64,000 bases of DNA from Chamaelirium japonicum (Eukaryota; Streptophyta; Magnoliopsida; Liliales; Melanthiaceae), in NCBI GenBank assembly GCA_947650365.1, contig OX393550.1, forward strand, positions 102,326,343-102,390,342, in the 5' to 3' direction. A model generated the notes under the pieces. It saw nothing but the letters and a program-made list of their open reading frames with translations. It did no database searches and was not told the DNA's origin. Positions 22,127-33,628 of the stretch are shown here, piece by piece. The position numbers were made by a program, and so were the translations under genes. Every line of letters starts with the position of its first letter. Within the stretch, counting starts at the first letter, position 1.

Positions 22127-23023
22127 TATTGGATATTTTCAAAATAAGTTTGATATATATATATATATGTTATAATAGAGATGATCATAACATGAAGTTG
22201 TAATCCTTAGTAAGCAATATGGCTTGCTAGGATGAAGAACATGTTAAAAATGTCAAAAGGTGTTAGTTTGAATGGGTGGATTATAGGGATGCTTCAAGCA
22301 CCAATTGGTCGATGAATCATTGCATTGGTTGACAAACCATTGCATTGGTTGGCGTACTAGTGTGAACCAAGGGCTGCTTATGACACCTATTGGTGTATGA
22401 ATAGATGCAACCCCTGATAAGAGGTACTTTCTAGCATCCATTATTGTGTGAAGAGATGCAACGTGACCAAAGGGTGCATTGTGGCATCCATTGGTGTGTG
22501 AAAAGATGCAACCCTTCTAAAGGATACATTATGGCATTCATTAGCCCATGAACTATTACAACTTTTGGGAAGGGATGTATTACGACACCTGTTGGATCGT
22601 GAACCATTGCAACCTTTGGTAAATCAAAAGGTGCCTCACACTTTATAAATAGATGGACATTTCTTCTATGATAAAAAGATAATGATGAAGAATGAATGAA
22701 TATAGTGAATCAACGATCCACAGAAGTGAAGCGATGAAACGTCACATAACCGAGTAACCCAATTCGTAATGGAGTGAGAGTTTTTCAGGTATCATGAGTT
22801 TAACTTTTTTTAGGGTGCATCTTGGTCGGATCAGAAAGTATATACTTTGCATCCGACGAACCACAGATTAGGGGCTTGATTGTATTATGAGGACGGTTTC
22901 TCAAACACCCCGTTTTTACTTGCAGTATTGGAGGGGAAAAAATTTGTCTAAAAGAAAGTGAATTACGTACCTTGAAGCTTTTGAATAATTCATCATTGTT
23001 TATCGACCCCAAAATTTTCAACA
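22127..23023 (+). repeat. 3' LTR of E4
   Basis: Direct repeat of 19655-20519; shares AGTAAGCAATATGGCTTGCT, the GATGCAACC repeats and the CACATAACCGAGTAACCC-like block, with clear divergence. Confidence 0.75.
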
Positions 23024-24485
23024 ACTACCACCACTCCTTTCCCTCCTCCTTTCCCCACCGGAGGTGATGAGGAAGGAGGAGGAAGAGAAGGAGGGGAAGG
23101 GGAGGCGATATCGGCTTTGACGATGTGAAAGGAAGATAACAAGGAGAAGGGGAGGTGGTGAGTGCTCTGGCAATGAAAAAGAGGGTGAAAAGAGGGGGGG
23201 TTGCTCTTGCAATGGGGAATGAGGAGGGGAGTCCAGTGGGGTATTAGATGGAGTAAGGGTTGGAGGTGTGGTTTGGAGTATAATATGGAGTAAGAGGAGG
23301 TCATACTCGGCATCTAAGAAATTATGGGTAAATGGAGGAAAAACATAGGGAAGTAATTAGGGCTGGCACTAGGCCGGGCTTGGGCCTAACAAATACGTAT
23401 TATTCAAGTGGCTCAACTCGACATGATATAAATGAGGTCGAATCTGGGTCCATTACCACCCCGATAAATGGGGTATATATATGTACGTTAGTTAATCTCG
23501 AGGTGAATAATATTACCCATAATATAATCTTTGAATAATATGAAAAATAATATGTTCTTTGAATAATGTGGAAATGCACAAAGTTACTGAGAATATCTAA
23601 TAGTGTATGATGTTATTAAAATATTCTATGAGAAAGTGTATTAAGCCAAAAATGCAATATGAAAACCACAATTATTATGACACGTTCAGATGAAAAAAAG
23701 AAATAGAAAAAAGTTGAAAATGTGTTAATCTACCAATAGAGGTAGGGAGCCCACACAGACTAGGAATGTGGACCTCCCAAGGTTGTGCAGCTGAAAGATC
23801 AAAGTAGGCTTGGGGTCATGGGCACGGGTTATGGAACTACGGTTAGACCATGTAACTTCCATTTGAAGGGGCCTGACTTAGGAACTTGGCCTGGGGATGT
23901 AGTAAACCTCGAAGAAAGCAAGTTGGGCGTGAGTGCTCTGTCGTAAAAGTTAGGAAATAAAATTTGGCCGTTTGGATATGTTTGCACGAACAAATTAAGT
24001 GCATGGATAAAGATGGCTCTGTGTAGCAAGATAAAAATCCAATAGTAATATCCATTGGGGGCAAGATATACAAAATAAATCACGGGTTCACATTAGGCTA
24101 TAAAACATTACAACACTCATAACGTCATAATTTAATTATTAGCAATGCTATACAAACATTTTATATTATGCAAAGACATGTTAATTCCTTAAACTATAAT
24201 CAATGTAATTAAGTTGTATTCATTCATTTTAGTAAACACTATTTAGTAGTCACTAGCCTTTACCGACTAACCCCATTATTTTTAGGGTTGCTTACTTGAT
24301 GGATGATCCCACTTTCGAACAGTATCACTAAGATCAGAGGCGCCAGTAGGAGTTTTGTGGAAATTTAGATTATTGTAGACTCCCCCCTTTTAATATGTGT
24401 TGAACATATTACATTACTTGTAATATCTGGTACGTTTGATTTCGGAGCAGTAGTAGGAGTCTAGGAGCAAGTTTAGAGTTGTAGT
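23024..24485. other. No gene seen
   Basis: A G/A-rich, C-poor block (23024-23260) then AT-rich sequence. TTAGGGCTGGCACTAGGCC at about 23349 resembles a hAT-type left end, but no right end was found. Confidence 0.45.
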
Positions 24486-24489
24486 TTAT

Positions 24490-25125
24490 TCTTTTTAGTT
24501 CTAGTATGTCGATTTTAGCAGTAGTCTCTTTCATTCGATGTAATCAAACTGGATTGAAATAAGAATTTTAGCTAGCATGATATGATTGTTAGTAGTAATG
24601 TGCCAGCTGAATCTTTTGGGTAGGCCTCTCTTCAAAACCCTAAGCCTAGGTTAGATCACAATAAAAATATAAAAAGAAAAACTGACCTAATTTGACTAGC
24701 CCAGTAGATAGGACCTCTAAACCAGTGCACCGAGTGCTAGGGAAAGGGTGAGGCTACTTGGCTCGCCGTCGGAGGCTTAAGCCTCGTGCTCTTTTAGAGA
24801 ATCTTCTGTCGGTATGTAGTGACACTGTTAGGTCACTCATACTAAGAGGTTATCCATTTTTTTTAAGGTCGAGCATGGCTTAACATTTCTCGCTGTTGAT
24901 AAATATCATTTTTCTCCACTTTCTAAAATAAATAAAAATATTTTCAAGTTTCAAAAATATCCTCTCTTAGTTCTCCCCCTTCTTTCTTTTTCATGAGTGT
25001 GAGCGTAGAAGGAGCCCGGTAAGAATCCCAATTGGCATAGTTAAATGACCAGACCCAAAACCTTCTTCTTTTTCTTACCTCACATCCCATGAATTAATCT
25101 TCAGATTTCTGGGGCGTGACAACAC
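24490..25125 (+). repeat. Left arm of a large imperfect inverted repeat
   Basis: Reverse complement of 25730-26345 at roughly 80% by eye. Anchors in both arms: TAGGCCTCTC, CTCTAAACCAGTGCAC, CGTCGGAGGCTT, TCGGTATGTAGTGACA and the block ending in CCAGAAATC next to the spacer. Confidence 0.8.
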
Positions 25126-25189
25126 TTTTGGAATAAGAATTATTAGCGGTTGTATATCTCTGCAATGATACACCTGCAAAAAAGAGGAC

Positions 25190-25740
25190 AATTATTGGTA
25201 GGCCTCTCCTCAAAGCCCCCTTAACTCTAGCAATTAGTTAATAATAATTAGGTAAAAGACTATGAGTTATCATGTAGATGGTTGGTACCAGCTCTTACTC
25301 TTAGTTGTACCCAAGTGCCAGGTGAGTGGTGTGAGATTTCTTGCTCTCCCACGTAGGCTTGAGCAGTCGTACTCCCATAGGTGAGATTCTACCAGCGTGT
25401 AGTTGCACCCAAGTGCTATACATACTGTGAGAGTAGCCTTCTCGTAGGTTGAGTTTCTTCCTTGGGAAGTTTCTTTTCACAAACATAAAAAGAAAAACAT
25501 ATTTTCAATTTTCAAAAGTAATAAAGTAGTCCATCTATTATCGAGAGGTCAGAGTAAGGTAGTTCCCTTAGTCACTTAGTGCCTTGAGCATTACAGTTGG
25601 GCAGTCATCTGATCTTTCTCAGCATAAATGATTTTAATATTTATAGATTTAATTATCTTTCTTTCTCTTTTTCTCTCTCTAGTTTAGAGCGGGTGAGATC
25701 TTCAGTAGACCTAATTTAAACTATCAAGCCCCAGAAATCC
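25190..25740. repeat. Spacer of the inverted repeat; dispersed repeat with a second copy at 43095-43620
   Basis: Nearly colinear with 43095-43620: both carry AGTTAATAATAATTAGGTAA, GTGCCAGGTGAGTGG, CTTGCTCTCCCAC, GTGCTATACATACTGTGA and AGAGCGGGTGAGATC. The small minus-strand frames at 25301-25486 and 43201-43386 are related only through this repeat. Confidence 0.8.
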
Positions 25741-26345
25741 GAAGATCGATTCATGGAGTGTGAGATGAGAAAAAAAGAGTTTTGGGTCTAGTCACTTAAC
25801 TATGCCTATTGGGGTTCTCACCGGGCTTCTATTTCGATCTCACACATGAAAAGAAAGAAGGGGAGAAATAAGAGAACATATTTTAAGCATGATTTTTATA
25901 AAAAAAAAATATTTTATTAAAGGCAAAGAAAGATAAATTTATCAATAGAGAAAAGACCAAGCTCGATCTTCAACAGAGCTATCCTCTCTACATGTGTGGT
26001 ATGTCTATGTCACTACATACCGATAGAAGTCCCTCTAAAGAAGCATGAAGCTCAAGCCTCCGACGGTGAGCTAGGGATCTCACCTACTCCCTGACACTCA
26101 GTGCACTGGTTTAGAGGTTCTATCTACTGAGCTAGTCAATTAGGTCATTTAAAGACTTATATTTTTATCGTGAGCTATCCTAGTCTTGGGGCCTTAAGGA
26201 GAGGCCTATCCAAAAGAATTTCAGTTGTATTATTGCCACTAAACTTAGACTAAAGGATTCTCATACTAATCCAATCGATTACATTGTCAGAAATGAACAG
26301 ACTACAAAATGACATACCGAAGATAGAACTCTAATGACATCCTAG
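25730..26345 (-). repeat. Right arm of the large inverted repeat
   Basis: Inverted counterpart of 24490-25125, separated from it by about 600 bp. The whole structure is foldback-like; no transposase frame is present. Confidence 0.8.
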
Positions 26346-28336
26346 TAGCTTTTAATAATATGAGACAACAAAATAAGTCAAAGTTTACAGATAAATATCA
26401 TAAGCCTATCAGCAGTCTACGTTTTCATACAATTCCTACTGTCACTAGGTTGTCTGATAGTAAATTCATTCAGTATTCCACAGTACTTAAATATCAATCC
26501 AGTAATCATCTATCATAATGTAAACCTTGGATATTTTGTTCATCCTGCCCCCGATCGGACATTATTATAGGGCCTTTTATTTCGGTATAGAGGGCCAACT
26601 CTCTTGCCGTGCATCCACCAACACCTTGCACAAAATCACCTATATGATCATAAGGGGTTTTTCGTCTTTCATGTTGGAGCTCTACCACCCAACTTGCTTT
26701 ACTTTGAGGGCTTTAACTATCCCGTAACAGGATTGCTAGGCCAATCTCTATTAGAGGACTACTCCTATTGGCTTTACCACAACCCTTGCACGTAACCCCT
26801 AGCCTACTGATATTCGGTTGTGTGCACAGGGTGGTTCACGGTCCTTGCGCACACGGGATTCCAATCTTTTTACAAGATAGATTATCACACAGTTACCGAA
26901 GAAGCTACACAGTGATTTAATCAATTTTGACATTTTACCCCGGGATTCGCACCGCACTCACAGCACATCCATCACATGATATATAATAAAAATAAACATT
27001 CTCTCGGGACGCAGTTTAGGTATGATCCCTGCACTCCTAGCGGAAAGGTGGGGGCCACACTTACTATTAATTATTATTTTATTTAAATTATAGTTTAATT
27101 TAAGAGAATGCCTAATTACAGTGTCCATGCAATAATTGTGATTATTTTATTAATATTTTAAAGCATGTGTCGCCGGAATCGCGACTCCGCATGCAAGAAG
27201 GGGTCCACGTGACCACATGCGACGATGCTCAGTAGACCCCGCATGCAGTATCATGGACACATACCATAGTTGTTCTCACTTCCCACTATCAAAGACCACG
27301 AGAAGGGAAGTAGATGTCACCTGGTTGGCGAACACGAGCTTCTACTAGGTGACCTCCGCTCCGCTCCACCTTTGGTTGAATCGCCACAATCACAAACCGC
27401 CAACTACTCACAACAGGCCTATGATTATTGATTGCTCCTACAAATCATAGAACTAGGCCTAAGTTGGACGAGTCGAGGAAATTTACATGCCATTGGACGT
27501 CTATCTATTAGCATGCAAAATGATGCAACTAATAGTACAATCTCAGTTCAGGTCTAGGCAAGGTCGAAGGTCTGATTCATCGTCTACTCGAGATGACCTC
27601 GGGCTAAGATACATGCACGGGAATCGATGTGAACGATAGGTTGAGCTCGGTGACATCGTGTGCAAAAGCACAATAGTGTTGCTACTAATTCAGCAGATGG
27701 GTTTATCCTAGTCCAACATAATGTAAACTATCAAAATACCCCCATCATCTTCTTACAGAGCAAACCAAGGAAAGAGAGGCCTTCAGCGACCTAGAGTCAC
27801 GTTGGTCAAGTCCCAATGGTTGTTTTCAACTCCTGCAGAGTCGTTGGTATCATCATCGCCATGGAGTCGATCGTATGCGCACATGATTACACAAGGCATT
27901 CCAAGATCCTACTCGGCCTAGGCGGTCGAAACCGCATCGGCATCATCAATTTTAAGGTAGGCGCGAACCGATGAAGTCGGGCCAATTAACCTTGAGTGTG
28001 GTTTCATAGTGCTAGATTAATATCGCGGGGAGGCTGGTAGTCAGGGGGGTTGGTGTGTCGGATAGTGGCTAGCATCGTCGGTCGCCTATTCGCCGGACTC
28101 ACACCCGGCGGCTATCACAGCAATAAACACAAGAGGGAGAGAAAAAGAAAGAAGAATACAAGGTACTGGCCACATGATTGTTTCAGGTGACCGGGTCATG
28201 CTTGGCCGGGGTGGTCGAAGCCACCTGCTGCCTGGCCGTTGGCAGCCAAGCTGTTGGCAACCATTGCAACAAGAGAAAGAGAACAAGGGGTCGGGTCCAG
28301 GTAGGTCGGGTGGCTGGTGGGGGCCTAGCCTGGCTG
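26346..28336. other. No gene seen
   Basis: Mixed-composition intergenic sequence. Short frames (for example 26527-26795, 28086-28444) show no recognisable domain, and no terminal repeats were found. Confidence 0.5.
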
Positions 28337-28666
28337 GGTCAGGCTAGGGGTGGATATGGTCGGGTTGGTCGGGTTTGGAGGTCTGACTATGTTTGGACCA
28401 AGTTCGTTTGCCCAAATTGCCCGAGTTGCCCGGGGAACTTGTAGAGGGTTTGCCCGTGTTTGGACCATGGAAGTTCATCGGGTTGCTCGGATTCGTCCGG
28501 ACCGTTCACTAAAAAGTAGAGGTACGTCCGATCTAAAATTTACACCAATCAATATGGAGCTTCCTCACTTAAACAAAAAAAAAAATCAGTGTCTACCGTG
28601 CAATGAAGAATATTACAAGTTTAACTTGATTGTAGAGAATATGTGCATTTCTATTAATCCCTCACT

Positions 28667-28668
<2 letters not shown>

Positions 28669-28745
<77 letters not shown>
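28669..28745. repeat. (TA)n(GA)n microsatellite, left of the nested unit
   Basis: About 21 TA then about 17 GA dinucleotides; mirror image of 29614-29706. Confidence 0.95.
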
Positions 28746-28748
<3 letters not shown>

Positions 28749-29613
28749 CGGGAGGTGAGCTGCCAGCCTTTTTTTCATTTTGAGCAGTCTCTATCAACCA
28801 TTCGATTTGCAAAGATTAAGGGTTCAGATCGAGCTATATTACAGCTGCATTACAGCACAGCTGTAATACAGCTGTAATACAGGTTCGTCTCCCCCTTCGG
28901 ACCTCCAGCCCAGCTCCCCACCACCCTCCACCTCTCCCGTCTCCGGCCCCGGTCCCCTCCGGCGCCCCCGGTCCCCTCCGGCGCCCCCGGTCCCCTCCGG
29001 CGCCCCCGGCTGCTGCGCCTGCCTCCGGCCCGGCCTCCCAAACCCCTGCGCCCGTCTCCGGCCTCCGACCGGTCCGTCTCCGGCCTGCGGATGCCTCCGT
29101 CTCCGGCCTCCGGCTTGCACCTGCCTCCGTCTCCGGCCTGCGACTACTGCCGCCGTCGGCGCTGTAGCCGGCTTCATAAGCATGCCCGAGGTTCCTCAGC
29201 CGGTTGAGCTCCGGCAGGACGACCATCCCGAGATCCGGCCGGTCCGGGGTCAGGGGGCTGCCGTCGGGGGATCCGGTGCCGGAGGGGGAGCCGATGCCGG
29301 AGGGGGAGGCGGATCCGATGCCGGAGGTGGAGGAGGATGCTGCCGAAGGGGGCTGAGGTGGATCCGGTGCCGGTGGTGGAGGGGCTCCATTGCCGGTGCC
29401 GGTGCCGGATAGGGTCGGGGGTTGCCGGATCGCAGGGGTCGGGGTCGGGGCTCCGGTGGTGGGGATTGGGAGAGAGAGGGACAGGAGAGAGAGAGGGTCG
29501 GTGTTTTGTGAGTGTTTTTTTTTTTTTTTTAAATCAAGGGTCCATGATGGAGATCGGATGGCTGTGAGCTGACAGCCCAAATTCAGAAATGGGCTGTCAG
29601 CTCATACCCCGTA
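28745..29613. mobile_element. MULE-like (Pack-MULE-like) GC-rich unit
   Basis: The ends form a ~85-bp imperfect inverted repeat: AACGGGAGGTGAGCTGCCAG on the left against the complement of CTGACAGCCC..CTCATACCCCGTATT on the right, continuing through CCATTCGATTTG / CATCGGAT-type blocks. The interior is GC-rich with an 18-19-bp repeat (CGGTCCCCTCCGGCGCCCC, three copies) and CCGTCTCCGGCCT repeats, unlike the AT-rich surroundings, as in gene-fragment-carrying MULEs. A minus-strand frame (29580-28834) is open but low in complexity and has no recognised domain. Confidence 0.55.
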
Positions 29614-29614
29614 T

Positions 29615-29706
<92 letters not shown>
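29614..29706. repeat. (TC)n(TA)n microsatellite, right of the nested unit
   Basis: About 11 TC then about 35 TA dinucleotides, in inverted order to 28669-28745. Confidence 0.95.
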
Positions 29707-29709
<3 letters not shown>

Positions 29710-29897
29710 CTCGGGTTCTTCGGGTTGCTCGGGTTGGTCATATGGGTGACCATGTTTGCCCAAATTCAAATTCGGGCAAAAAAAATTTGCCCATACCCGT
29801 CCAAATTCTCAAATATTGTTGCCCGTGATTATCCAAATTCAGAATTTGGTCGGGTTGCTCGGGTTCGTCCGGACCAAGTCCCAGCCCTAGGTCAGGC

Positions 29898-30065
29898 CTC
29901 ACCGGTTGCATAGTCACCAGCCCTTTGGGCGGTGGCCGTGGCCATGTCGAAAGCAAACCGATAGGGTCTGGGGGTCGCTTACCTGGTGCAGGGCTCAGCT
30001 CCAGCTGGCCGGTTCCTCCTCCTCGCTCTGGTTTTCATGCACCGAACACCAGAGAGAGAGAGAGA

Positions 30066-30137
<72 letters not shown>

Positions 30138-30570
30138 AGAAGGGGGCGATGGCAGCGGCTTCTTCGGCCGGCTGCACCTCTCCGGCGTCGCCGCGTGCAG
30201 TCACACAGGAGAGATGGGGAGATCTGTAGGGAGAAAAAGAGGTCGGGGGGAGAGAGAGAGAGAGAGAGAGGCAGATCGGGGAGGGGGAAATGAGAGATCG
30301 GAGAGAGGTGAGGTCGGGTCTGGGTTTAGGGCTTGGATTGAAGGAGGGGGTAAGGGCTTGGTGTATTTCAAGGAGGAGGGGGGCAGCGGTCGGTACGGGC
30401 GAGGTCAGGTGGCCGGATTTTCTGGGATCCGGGTGAGGGATGAGCAAGGACGGAGAGGGGGAGAAAGGGAGAGAGAGAGGTGACGAGAGAGAGGGAGGTC
30501 GGGATGATGAGGGAGAGGGGGAACGGTGAATGGAGGGTTTATGGGATTTAGGTTGTACGAGTGGGTTAAG
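29898..30570. other. Intergenic; (GA)n microsatellite and purine-rich block
   Basis: A long GA/GATA run lies at 30050-30135, followed by purine-rich sequence to 30540. Its complement reads like the C/T-rich 5' leader of a plant gene, but no gene follows. Confidence 0.5.
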
Positions 30571-31002
30571 TAGGGGTGTCAACGGGTCGTGTCGTGTCTA
30601 GTTTCGGGTCGTGTCCAAACCCCTAGACCCGGACCTGACCCGTTTAACTAAACGTGTCTAGATTCTAAACCCGTACCCGACCGGCTAATAAATGGGTAAA
30701 CCCAATAAGACCCGGTAAGACCCGTTTACCACACGGGTCTATTCAGTTGACCCGATCCGGCCCAATCCAACTCGATCCGATAGACCCGCTGGTACTATAT
30801 ATTACAGTAGCGGATTGCAGGTAGACCCGACCCGACCCGTTGAATTTTAAACGGGTCTTCCCGGGTCTACCGTGTCCAGACCGTAAACCCGAACCCGACC
30901 CGCTTATTAAACGGGTCTATCGTGTCGACCCGTCTACGACCCGAACCTGTTTAACCCAGACCCAGACCCGCTAACTTTGTGGGTCCAACATTGCCAGCCC
31001 TA
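30571..31002. mobile_element. hAT-type non-autonomous element, GGGTCG family, copy 2
   Basis: Ends TAGGGGTGTCAAC and TTGCCAGCCCTA are imperfect inverted repeats. Flanks GGGTTAAG (30563-30570) and GGGTTGAG (31003-31010) agree at 7 of 8 bases, an 8-bp hAT-type duplication. The interior matches 17566-17973. Confidence 0.8.
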
Positions 31003-31010
31003 GGGTTGAG

Positions 31011-31608
31011 TGGAGATTGGGCTGGTTGGGTTGTGGGTTTGGCTGAAGTGGGGTGGTTGAAAGGGGTAGTTGGAAGGGGTAGTACGTGTAGAAGTGGTTT
31101 GGGTTGAGTTGTGAGAGGGGGGTGTTGAATAGAATTTTGATTGGATGATTTTGATGTGTCGGATTGAAATCCGGTGGCCGACGAAAAGAGAGGAGTTCAA
31201 GCTGAATCGAGTAAGTAGGAGAACCCATCGGCCCTATACCGACAATGTCGGTTGGATCCTGAGAGTTGCGCCACTTGGTGCCATGTGGCGACGGGTCGCT
31301 ACTAAGGCACACCTAGAATGTCGCAACACACACAGAATAAATTATTAAATAGTGTACACGTGCTCGCTTGCACGCTCAACACCCGCACCCACGCACATAC
31401 ACATGGTTAAACAATCATATTACTCACATCATTTCGCCTCGCGACCCGGATCTGGGACCTGCTACCCGGTCCAACACAAGTTCAACAAACAGTAAGCCAT
31501 ATCAAAAATTTGCAATAACAAGGGATCCACATTAGCAATAATATATTAATAAAAGGACGAATTTGGGTTACCCTAAGCGAAAATAACTCTAAAGTACCAT
31601 GTATTACA
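31011..31608. other. No gene seen
   Basis: G/T-rich then AT-rich intergenic sequence without recognisable coding or repeat structure. Confidence 0.45.
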
Positions 31609-31734
31609 CAAACCCAATTATCCCCACTTTGCCTCTTCACATTCCCAAGTCTGGCTACCAGGCCTTTACCAAATTATTGGGTACCGTCAAACCTCAGTGT
31701 GATTCTACCCCCTCGAGGCCATCCTTGCCGCAGC
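31609..31734 (+). repeat. Dispersed repeat R, copy 1, first piece
   Basis: Colinear with 43623-43750: CAAACCCAATTAT, TCATTCCCAAGT-like, GCCTTTACCAAAT, CTCAGTGTGATTCTACCCCC. It is interrupted after GCCGCAGC by the hAT element at 31735 and continues at 32393. Confidence 0.8.
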
Positions 31735-32384
31735 TAGGGGTGCAAGTCGGGTTGGTTCGGTTCGGTTTGGCCTCAAACCAAAACCAACCCAACCTATGGT
31801 CGGTTCCAACTTTCTCAACCCGGAACCAAACCATTGACCTATTGAACCAACCCAACCCAACCAATAAAAAGTTCGGGTCGGTTCGGGTTTAAGACTTTTT
31901 TTTCGGGCAATCCGAAATCAAACGAAGGATAACAAAAATAATATGCACAGCCTTTAAAAAGTGGAAACGGTTTAGACAAAGGCATCGTGAAAAATGGGAC
32001 AATCAGACACTTGCATCAAGAAACAAACAAGAAAGCATAGTAGTGACTCCAGCAAATCTATTGCAAAGCTTTTTAACAAGACCATTCATTTGCTTATCCT
32101 AAAGATGGATTAGAAGCGAAGTGTTTAAGTGATCAGTACAACATGTATTTGAATCAACACCATTGGTAAGCTGAATGCATATCTTACCAAAGTATTTAAG
32201 TAATACAAAGTCGGGTCGGGTCGGGTCATACAAACCTCGATCCATAATCGAACCGATTTAGATCGGGTCTGCTAATAACGAAACCGGATCCGACCCATTA
32301 TAAACTAGAAAACCGATCCAAACCAACCCAATGCGGTCGGGTCGGGTCGGTTCTCGGTTTGACCCGGACCAAGTTGCACCCCTA
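31735..32384. mobile_element. hAT-type element with perfect 8-bp target duplication
   Basis: Termini TAGGGGTGCAA and TTGCACCCCTA are perfect inverted repeats. GCCGCAGC flanks both sides (31727-31734 and 32385-32392). The uninterrupted relative at 43740-43755 (GTTGCAGCAAGTGG) confirms the empty site. Subterminal regions hold GGTTCGGTTCGG and CGGGTCGGGTCGG repeats. 650 bp, no transposase. Confidence 0.93.
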
Positions 32385-32392
32385 GCCGCAGC

Positions 32393-32888
32393 AAGTGGTG
32401 GGCTTAGGGTTTGGGGGACGTTATTGTAAACGGGTGAACTGAAATGGGTGCTGGTGGTGTTTAAAAAAAATCATTTTTTATATTTAATATTTAGTTCTTT
32501 TTGTTAAAAGTTTTATTAGCTATTTTCTATAAATATTTAAATGGCTAGCAATTAAACCAATTAAAGTCATTTGCATGGGAGATGTTACAAAATACCAACA
32601 ATTACTTAATGACTAGCTATTAAACCGCTTAAAGCCATTTGTATGGGAGACGTTGCATGTTTTGAATGGTGCTTAATATCCTTGTTATGTCTCTTCATCT
32701 ATAAATAGAGTATAGTGGGGAGAAACACAGAGTACAAGAAAAATTTATCTTCTCTTCTTTCTCCATATTATGAACTTTTGTTTTGAGGCTTTCAACATTT
32801 TCATTCTAGTAGTTGTTGTGTTCTTGAAAGGAAGATTGAGCTTGTATGTCTTTCTTGAAGACGTACCGACGAGAAGGATGGTGGATAC
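32393..32888 (+). repeat. Dispersed repeat R, copy 1, second piece (LTR-like)
   Basis: Continues the match to 43756-43918 (AAGTGGTGGGCTTAGGGTTTGGGG; CGACGAGAAGGATGGT) but also has about 330 bp absent from copy 2, with a TATA-like CTATAAATAGAG at about 32699. It ends at the GATAC that was duplicated by the E2 insertion. Confidence 0.7.
32884..32888. other. Target-site duplication of E2 (left)
   Basis: GATAC directly before the TGTGGG of the 5' LTR; the same five bases follow the 3' LTR at 41273-41277. Confidence 0.95.
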
Positions 32889-33488
32889 TGTGGGTGCAAA
32901 AATTGTACCGGACCAGATCAGAGCAGCATGGGCCCGCGCAACGGCCAAAATGGGTAAGCCCGCCTGGGCTCACATGGGCCCACTCTACGAGGCTCGCAGA
33001 TCAAGCCCTACCCCTTATTGGGCCCGAACAACGGCCCAATAAGGGCCCAGCAAGGAGGCCCAGAACCAGTGCCACGTCATCAGCGCCACGTCATCACTGC
33101 CATATCGGGCACGTGCCTACGCTATAAAAGAACCCCCAAGGCATCCAGGAAGGGGGTTGGTCATTCAATCAGTGGAAGAGAGGATCCAGAGCTAGAGCTT
33201 ACTTCTCTCATCCTAGTTTCTTTTCTTGTTGTTCCGTGCAACCCCCACTGTAAAGAGCTTCTCTTGGCCTGTCGAGAGAACGCTCAACCCTTTATATTCA
33301 TATTATAGTGAAGATCAGGTGGCACCTCTCGCCCGGAGACGTAGGTCGTAAGACCGAACTTCGACAACAACTCCACGTGTCAATCCTATCTCCCTACTTT
33401 CTAATCTCTAATTCTACAAACAATCCAATTCAATCAAGGCTGTGGGGTGGGGGTTCCCGATCAAGGTGCTCGGAAATTTCCCCCCACA
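32889..33488 (+). repeat. 5' LTR of E2 (600 bp)
   Basis: TGTGGG..CCCACA; TATA box TATAAAAG at 33123. Two CCACGTCATC boxes and many GGCCCA/TGGGCC motifs lie upstream of the TATA box. Confidence 0.95.
33005..33130 (+). promoter_or_regulatory. LTR promoter region of E2
   Basis: Within about 125 bp: a 13-bp inverted repeat of TTATTGGGCC type, several GGCCCA (site II-like) motifs, two CCACGTCA (ACGT-core) boxes, the GGCACGTGCC palindrome and TATAAAAG. GGCCCA motifs are known as TCP-type sites in promoters of growth-related plant genes, and ACGT cores as bZIP/bHLH sites; activity here is inferred. Confidence 0.55.
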
Positions 33489-33628
33489 ATCTTTGGCGTC
33501 GTCTGTGGGATATCGATAGAGGTCTTACCCACACCTCTACCGACTCCTATTAAGCTTGTGGTGACGAGCCACAAGTCCTCCTCCAAATCAACCTCAAAGC
33601 CTTCACCACGCCGACATCAACACGCTCA

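Larger units (their letters stand above)
19655..23023 (+). mobile_element. E4: old non-autonomous LTR retrotransposon
   Basis: Two long direct repeats, 19655-20519 and 22127-23023, both begin with a TGGATATTTTCAAAAT-type sequence and end CCCCAAAATTTTCAACA-like, consistent with TGYTGG..CCAACA termini. The 1.6-kb interior has no gag or pol and no clear primer site. The LTRs differ by many substitutions and indels, so the insertion is old; five-base flanks do not match. The orientation is taken from the TATA-like CTATAAATAG late in each LTR and is tentative. Confidence 0.75.
28345..29889. mobile_element. hAT-type element with perfect 8-bp target duplication and a nested insertion
   Basis: Ends TAGGGGTGG and CCAGCCCTA are inverted repeats. 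The flanks are GGTCAGGC on both sides (28337-28344 and 29890-29897), an 8-bp target duplication as expected for hAT transposition. Left and right parts share CGGGTTGGTCGGGTT, GTTGCTCGG and TTCGTCCGGACC motifs. The middle (about 28669-29706) is a different, GC-rich unit inserted into it. No transposase. Confidence 0.85.

Noticed and set aside
28834..29580. 248-codon minus-strand frame rich in Pro, Gly and Arg
   Set aside because: Low-complexity GC-rich repeats inside a transposon-like unit; no domain recognised.
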